Below are positions 8,171 to 11,585 of a stretch of DNA of 11,585 nt, in pieces. This stretch comes from Bacteroidia bacterium (lineage in GTDB: Bacteria; Bacteroidota; Bacteroidia; Cytophagales; Cyclobacteriaceae). The stretch spans positions 1-11,585 of the forward strand of contig JAAURZ010000023.1 in assembly GCA_012031955.1 (NCBI GenBank). Reading direction: 5' to 3'. Made by a program: the position numbers and the translations under genes. Each line of letters opens with the position of its first letter. The first letter of the stretch is position 1. The notes under the pieces are model-generated. The model ran no database searches. It saw nothing but the letters and a program-made list of their open reading frames with translations, and was not told the origin of the DNA.

Positions 8171-9637
8171 ATGAAGGTTAAAATGATTCTACCCGCGCTC
8201 ACCGAAGCCGAAAGTCCCTTCTGGAGGCCCATCAAGTACTCCCTCTTTCCGCCGCTTGGCCTCGCCACCCTTGCCGCCTACCTCTCACCTTTCGACGACA
8301 TAGACTTGCGCGACCAGCATGTCGAACATGTTCCCCTGGACGACTATCCGGATCTGGTCATCATACAGGTTTACATAACCAACGCCTATCGCGCCTATGC
8401 AATGGCCGATCACTACCGGCGGCGCGGCGCCTACGTGGCACTGGGCGGACTGCATGTTACGGCGCTGCCCGAAGAGGCCGCGCCTCACGCGCACACTATT
8501 TTTATCGGCCCGGGCGAAGACACATTTCCTCAATTCCTTAAAGACTTGCGCAATGGTACACCCAAAGCGCGCTATACCTCCGTACACAGAAGCCTCGACA
8601 ACGTTCCGCCCATACGACGCGACCTGATCAAACGACATCTTTACCTCGTACCCAATTCAATTGTCGTAACACGGGGGTGCCCGCATCATTGCAACTTCTG
8701 CTACAAGGATGCCTTCTTTGAAGGGGGCAAATCGTTTTACACACAACAGGTAGACGACGCCGTTGCCGAGATCGACAGGCTGCCGGCCGTCATCTTTATT
8801 TCCTCGACGACCACTTGCTCGGCAACGAAAAAATTCGCGCGCGGACTCTTCACTGCCATGCAGGGCATGAACCGCGTGTTTCAATCCGCCGCCACTGTAG
8901 ATTCAATATTGCGGGGCAACCTCATCGAGCATGCTGCCAAAGCCGGATTGCGAAGTCTCTTTGTAGGCTTCGAAACACTTTCGCCCGAGAACCTGCGCCA
9001 AAGCAACAAGAAACAAAACCTGAGCAAAGACTACGAACACGCAGTAAAACGCCTTCACGACCTGGGCATTATGATCAACGGCAGCTTTGTGTTCGGCCTC
9101 GATGATGATGACAAGGACGTTTTTAAACGCACGGTGGAATGGGGTGTCAGCAACGGCATCACCACCGCTACGTATCACGTACTTACGCCGTACCCGGACA
9201 CCGCTTTGTTTGCCGACATGGAGCGCACCGGTCGCATCACAACGCGCAACTGGGACAGATATGACACACGTCACGTAGTTTACAAAACAAAACGCCTCAC
9301 GCCCGTCGAACTCGAGGAGGGCTACCACTGGGCCTACCGGGAATTTTACACCTGGAGAAATGTATTCCGGTCAAGCTTTCACCACGACAATGCAAAGCAC
9401 ATACTCAAACACTTCGGCTACAGCGCTGGCTGGAAGAAATTTGAACCCCTCTGGAACTTCGTGATCAAGTCGCGCCGCCTCAACCGGATGCTCCCGGTGC
9501 TTGAAGCCATTCTATCGAAAGTAAAGATTGCCTCACCGTCGGCCGCAGATGCCGGCAAACCCGAAACAACTATTTCTTCATTCAATAACAAAACGATCAA
9601 AACTCTTTATGGAAACACCAGCGTATCACAACACTAA
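8171..9637 (+). CDS. B12-binding-domain radical SAM protein with a masked double frameshift
   Basis: The protein joins an N-terminal cobalamin-binding-like Rossmann domain (about 1-130, beginning MKVKMILPALTEAESPF) to a radical SAM domain with the cluster motif C170-x3-C174-x2-C177 (RGCPHHCNFC). The reaction is unknown. The classic DxHxxG B12-ligand motif is not visible, as in many members. I chose ATG 8171 over TTG 8126 because the domain starts there. Length is 488 aa. The frame is open throughout, but residues about 206-220 (around IFISSTTTCSATKK) are out of frame. A G is missing in GG 8785-8786 and an A is extra in the A6 run 8828-8833. Repaired, the segment reads LPGRHLYFLDDHLLGNEKF, the usual family motif. 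It starts 50 nt after the regulator and overlaps creD by 29 nt. Confidence 0.9.
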   Translation: MKVKMILPALTEAESPFWRPIKYSLFPPLGLATLAAYLSPFDDIDLRDQHVEHVPLDDYPDLVIIQVYITNAYRAYAMADHYRRRGAYVALGGLHVTALPEEAAPHAHTIFIGPGEDTFPQFLKDLRNGTPKARYTSVHRSLDNVPPIRRDLIKRHLYLVPNSIVVTRGCPHHCNFCYKDAFFEGGKSFYTQQVDDAVAEIDRLPAVIFISSTTTCSATKKFARGLFTAMQGMNRVFQSAATVDSILRGNLIEHAAKAGLRSLFVGFETLSPENLRQSNKKQNLSKDYEHAVKRLHDLGIMINGSFVFGLDDDDKDVFKRTVEWGVSNGITTATYHVLTPYPDTALFADMERTGRITTRNWDRYDTRHVVYKTKRLTPVELEEGYHWAYREFYTWRNVFRSSFHHDNAKHILKHFGYSAGWKKFEPLWNFVIKSRRLNRMLPVLEAILSKVKIASPSAADAGKPETTISSFNNKTIKTLYGNTSVSQH

Positions 9638-11046
9638 CGTCAGCCGCGTACAACAGTGGCTTCAGGAATCAGTTACCAGCAAATTGCTACTCATCGGATT
9701 TCTGGTAATCGTTCTGATCATTCCTTCTGCCTGGATTCAGGAACTCATTCACGAACGCCAATCGAGGGCCGAAGGGGCTATCCACGAAATGTCGGGCAAG
9801 TGGGCCGGCAGCCAAACACTCTCGGGGCCCGTGCTCGTAATCCCTTACATAAAAAGAGAGACTACCACCGGCCCGGACAGCAAAGTAGAAACCAAAGAGA
9901 CCGTAGAGAACGCGTTCTTTTTGCCTGAAACATTTCAAACAGACGGCAACATTGAGCCCGAGCTGCTGCACCGCGGCATCTTCGAAGCAGTCGTATATCG
10001 CTCAAATCTTCAAATGGAGACAACGTTCTCATTCCCGAATTTTACCGCACTGGGCGTTGCAGATGCTGATGTACTTTGGGACAAGGCGCGGCTCGTGTGC
10101 GCGCTGTCCGACATGGCCGGCCTCAGCACCACGCCCACTATTACCATCGACAACGACACGTTGCGCTCGGAGCCTACGTCGGACGTGGGCTTCCCCATCA
10201 CGCGCTACCTGAAAACAACCGGAGCCTGAAGGCGGCGACTATGACGATGATGCCGACGCGCGGGCCAACGTGGAGTACGTGACACAGGGACTTTATGCAC
10301 CGCTTAACTGGAAATCGGCCGGCGATTTTAAAGGAAATGTGTCCATGCAACTCGCAGTGAAGGGCAGTCAACGACTCAACTTCGTACCTGTGGGCAGGTC
10401 CACCGCTGTTTCGTTGAAGGGGCCCTGGGGAAATCCGAGTTTCGACGGACAGTTCATACCCGAGAGCAGGACAGTTGATGAGGGTTCCTTTTCGGCGCAG
10501 TGGAATGTATCGCACTTCAACAGGCCTTTTGCCCAACAATGGACCGGCCACAGCGCCGCGCTCACGCAAACAGACTTCGGCCTGCGCCTGCTCGTACCCG
10601 TTGAACAATATCAGAAGAGCATGCGCACCGCCAAATACAGCCACTTGATTGTGATACTCACATTCGTCGCGTTGTTTCTGCTTGAGATCACCCATAAGCT
10701 ACGCATTCATGCATTTCAATACACCCTTGTCGGTGCGGCCCTGGTTATATACTACACGCTGCTGCTCAGCTTCTCAGAGCATGTTGGCTACACCTGGGCC
10801 TACGTGATTGCCACCGTAGCAACGGTTGGGCTCATTGCTTTGTACTCGACATCGTTTTTAAAACAATTTAAACTCGCGATGCTGCTCACGGCACTCATGT
10901 CGGTGTACTACACTTTCATTTTTGTGATTATGGTTCAGCAAGATTATGCCTTGCTGTTGGGCAGCATTGGTTTGTTCGTGGTGATTGCCGCGCTCATGTA
11001 CTTTTCGCGCAACATTTCGTGGTACAAGCAGGAGGCGGTTCAATGA
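9609..11046 (+). CDS. creD: CreD-family inner membrane protein, broken by one frameshift
   Basis: A member of the CreD (cell envelope integrity) family of inner membrane proteins, whose biochemical role is unsettled. In E. coli, creD is controlled by the CreBC two-component system and linked to envelope stress and beta-lactam response. Repaired length is 478 aa (E. coli about 450). It has one N-terminal membrane segment (25-43), a large periplasmic domain with WAGSQTLSGPVLVIPY and RLNFVPVGRSTAVSLKGPW, and five C-terminal membrane segments. An extra A in the run 10212-10215 breaks the frame: removing it gives YLKQPEPEGGDYDDDADARA and continues into the second half. The ATG at 9609 gives the family-like start and overlaps the radical SAM gene by 29 nt. 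The stop overlaps the exosortase start (ATGA). CreBC is absent nearby, so the winged-helix protein may replace it (inference). Confidence 0.9.
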
Positions 11047-11585
11047 CCTCACGCACCTTTTCGTACACGCTGGCCAAGATCGCCGGGGTAGCTGTTGTGG
11101 CCATTGTGCTGATGTGTAAGTTGTGGCATCAGCAGTGCTCCCCGGCCGATCTTCAAGTCTTCCTGTACCTGGTGCAAAAGGCTGTATCGCTGCTGCACAG
11201 TGTACCGTCTGTGTATGCAGGCAGTATGGGATACTATTTTCCAAACCTGGCAATTGTAATTGACAAGTCATGTGCGGGTGTCAACTTCTTCCTCCTCACA
11301 TTCGGCTTGCTCTCTCTTATGCTGCTCTCGCGGGCACGCACGGGTGTGCAAGTCGCGAAGGCCGTAACCGTGTCGGTATTCGTTAGTTATGCGCTCACCG
11401 AACTTGTCAATATACTTCGTATCTGTGGCGCGGTGCGGCTGAGCCGGTGGGAAGAAAACTTTCGCTGGCTCGCCTCCGGCTGGTTTCACGAAGCGTATGG
11501 CGCATCGCTTTATATGCTCGCCCTGGCATCGGTCTACACGTACTTTCAAAAATCCGGGAAACTCGACCTTCACTTAAATGTAAAA
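11043..11585 (+). CDS. Exosortase family protein, probably XrtK-like; cut by the window edge
   Basis: A membrane-embedded cysteine transpeptidase/protease that recognises a short C-terminal sorting tail on exported proteins. The 181 visible codons are open to the last base with no stop. The exosortase catalytic residues are all present: C77 in DKSCAGVNFF, R126 in ELVNILRI, and H149 in GWFHEAYG. Hydrophobic segments lie near 8-25, 79-96, 103-123 and 155-170. The ATG overlaps the creD stop as ATGA, so translation is coupled. Bacteroidota carry several compact types (XrtF, XrtK, XrtN). The small size and place after creD make XrtK my first guess, with XrtN the alternative, and I cannot separate them by eye. 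The cognate sorted protein is not in this window and may lie directly downstream. Confidence 0.88.
   Translation, partial: MTSRTFSYTLAKIAGVAVVAIVLMCKLWHQQCSPADLQVFLYLVQKAVSLLHSVPSVYAGSMGYYFPNLAIVIDKSCAGVNFFLLTFGLLSLMLLSRARTGVQVAKAVTVSVFVSYALTELVNILRICGAVRLSRWEENFRWLASGWFHEAYGASLYMLALASVYTYFQKSGKLDLHLNVK

Overview
The window looks like chromosomal DNA of a Bacteroidota member, probably Cytophagales. The reasons are: promoter-like elements of the Bacteroidota type (-33 TTTG, about 19 nt, -7 TAnnTTTG), weak or absent Shine-Dalgarno sequences, a tRNA gene without an encoded CCA, a tricorn-type S41 protease with a Bacteroidota-like layout, and the pairing of a small winged-helix regulator with a CreD-family membrane protein. 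The lineage is inferred from these traits, not from a search.

Layout. 26-445 (-): Hsp20 small heat-shock protein. 731-2176 (+): ATPase of the AAA_14/DUF4143 type, in three reading frames. 2179-2657 (-): two tandem paralogous XRE-type mini-regulators, convergent with the ATPase. 2902-2975 (-): tRNA-Asn(GUU) with its own promoter candidate and intrinsic terminator. 3136-6428 (+): secreted tricorn-type S41 protease, about 1097 aa once one frameshift is repaired. 6435-7099 (-): secreted SGNH/GDSL hydrolase. From 7197 to the window end (+) runs a tightly packed gene row: multi-pass membrane protein, winged-helix regulator (GTGA overlap), B12-binding radical SAM protein, CreD-family protein (29-nt overlap), and an exosortase (ATGA overlap) that is cut by the window edge.

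How they may work together. The 7197-11585 row reads as a cell-envelope module: a regulator, two polytopic membrane proteins, a radical SAM enzyme, and a membrane cysteine transpeptidase/protease that processes C-terminal sorting tails. The exosortase substrate is not in the window; it may lie just past the right edge. The role of the radical SAM enzyme is unknown.

Main caution. Nine single-base indels can be placed by protein continuity, and they hit six of the genes. Eight fit a run of two to seven identical bases; the ninth cannot be pinned. This pattern fits uncorrected sequencing or assembly errors far better than six independent pseudogenes. Two of them cancel inside the radical SAM gene, so its open frame looks intact but carries about 14 wrong residues where the family motif LDDHLLGN should be. 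Products and lengths below are for the repaired proteins, and this is said each time.
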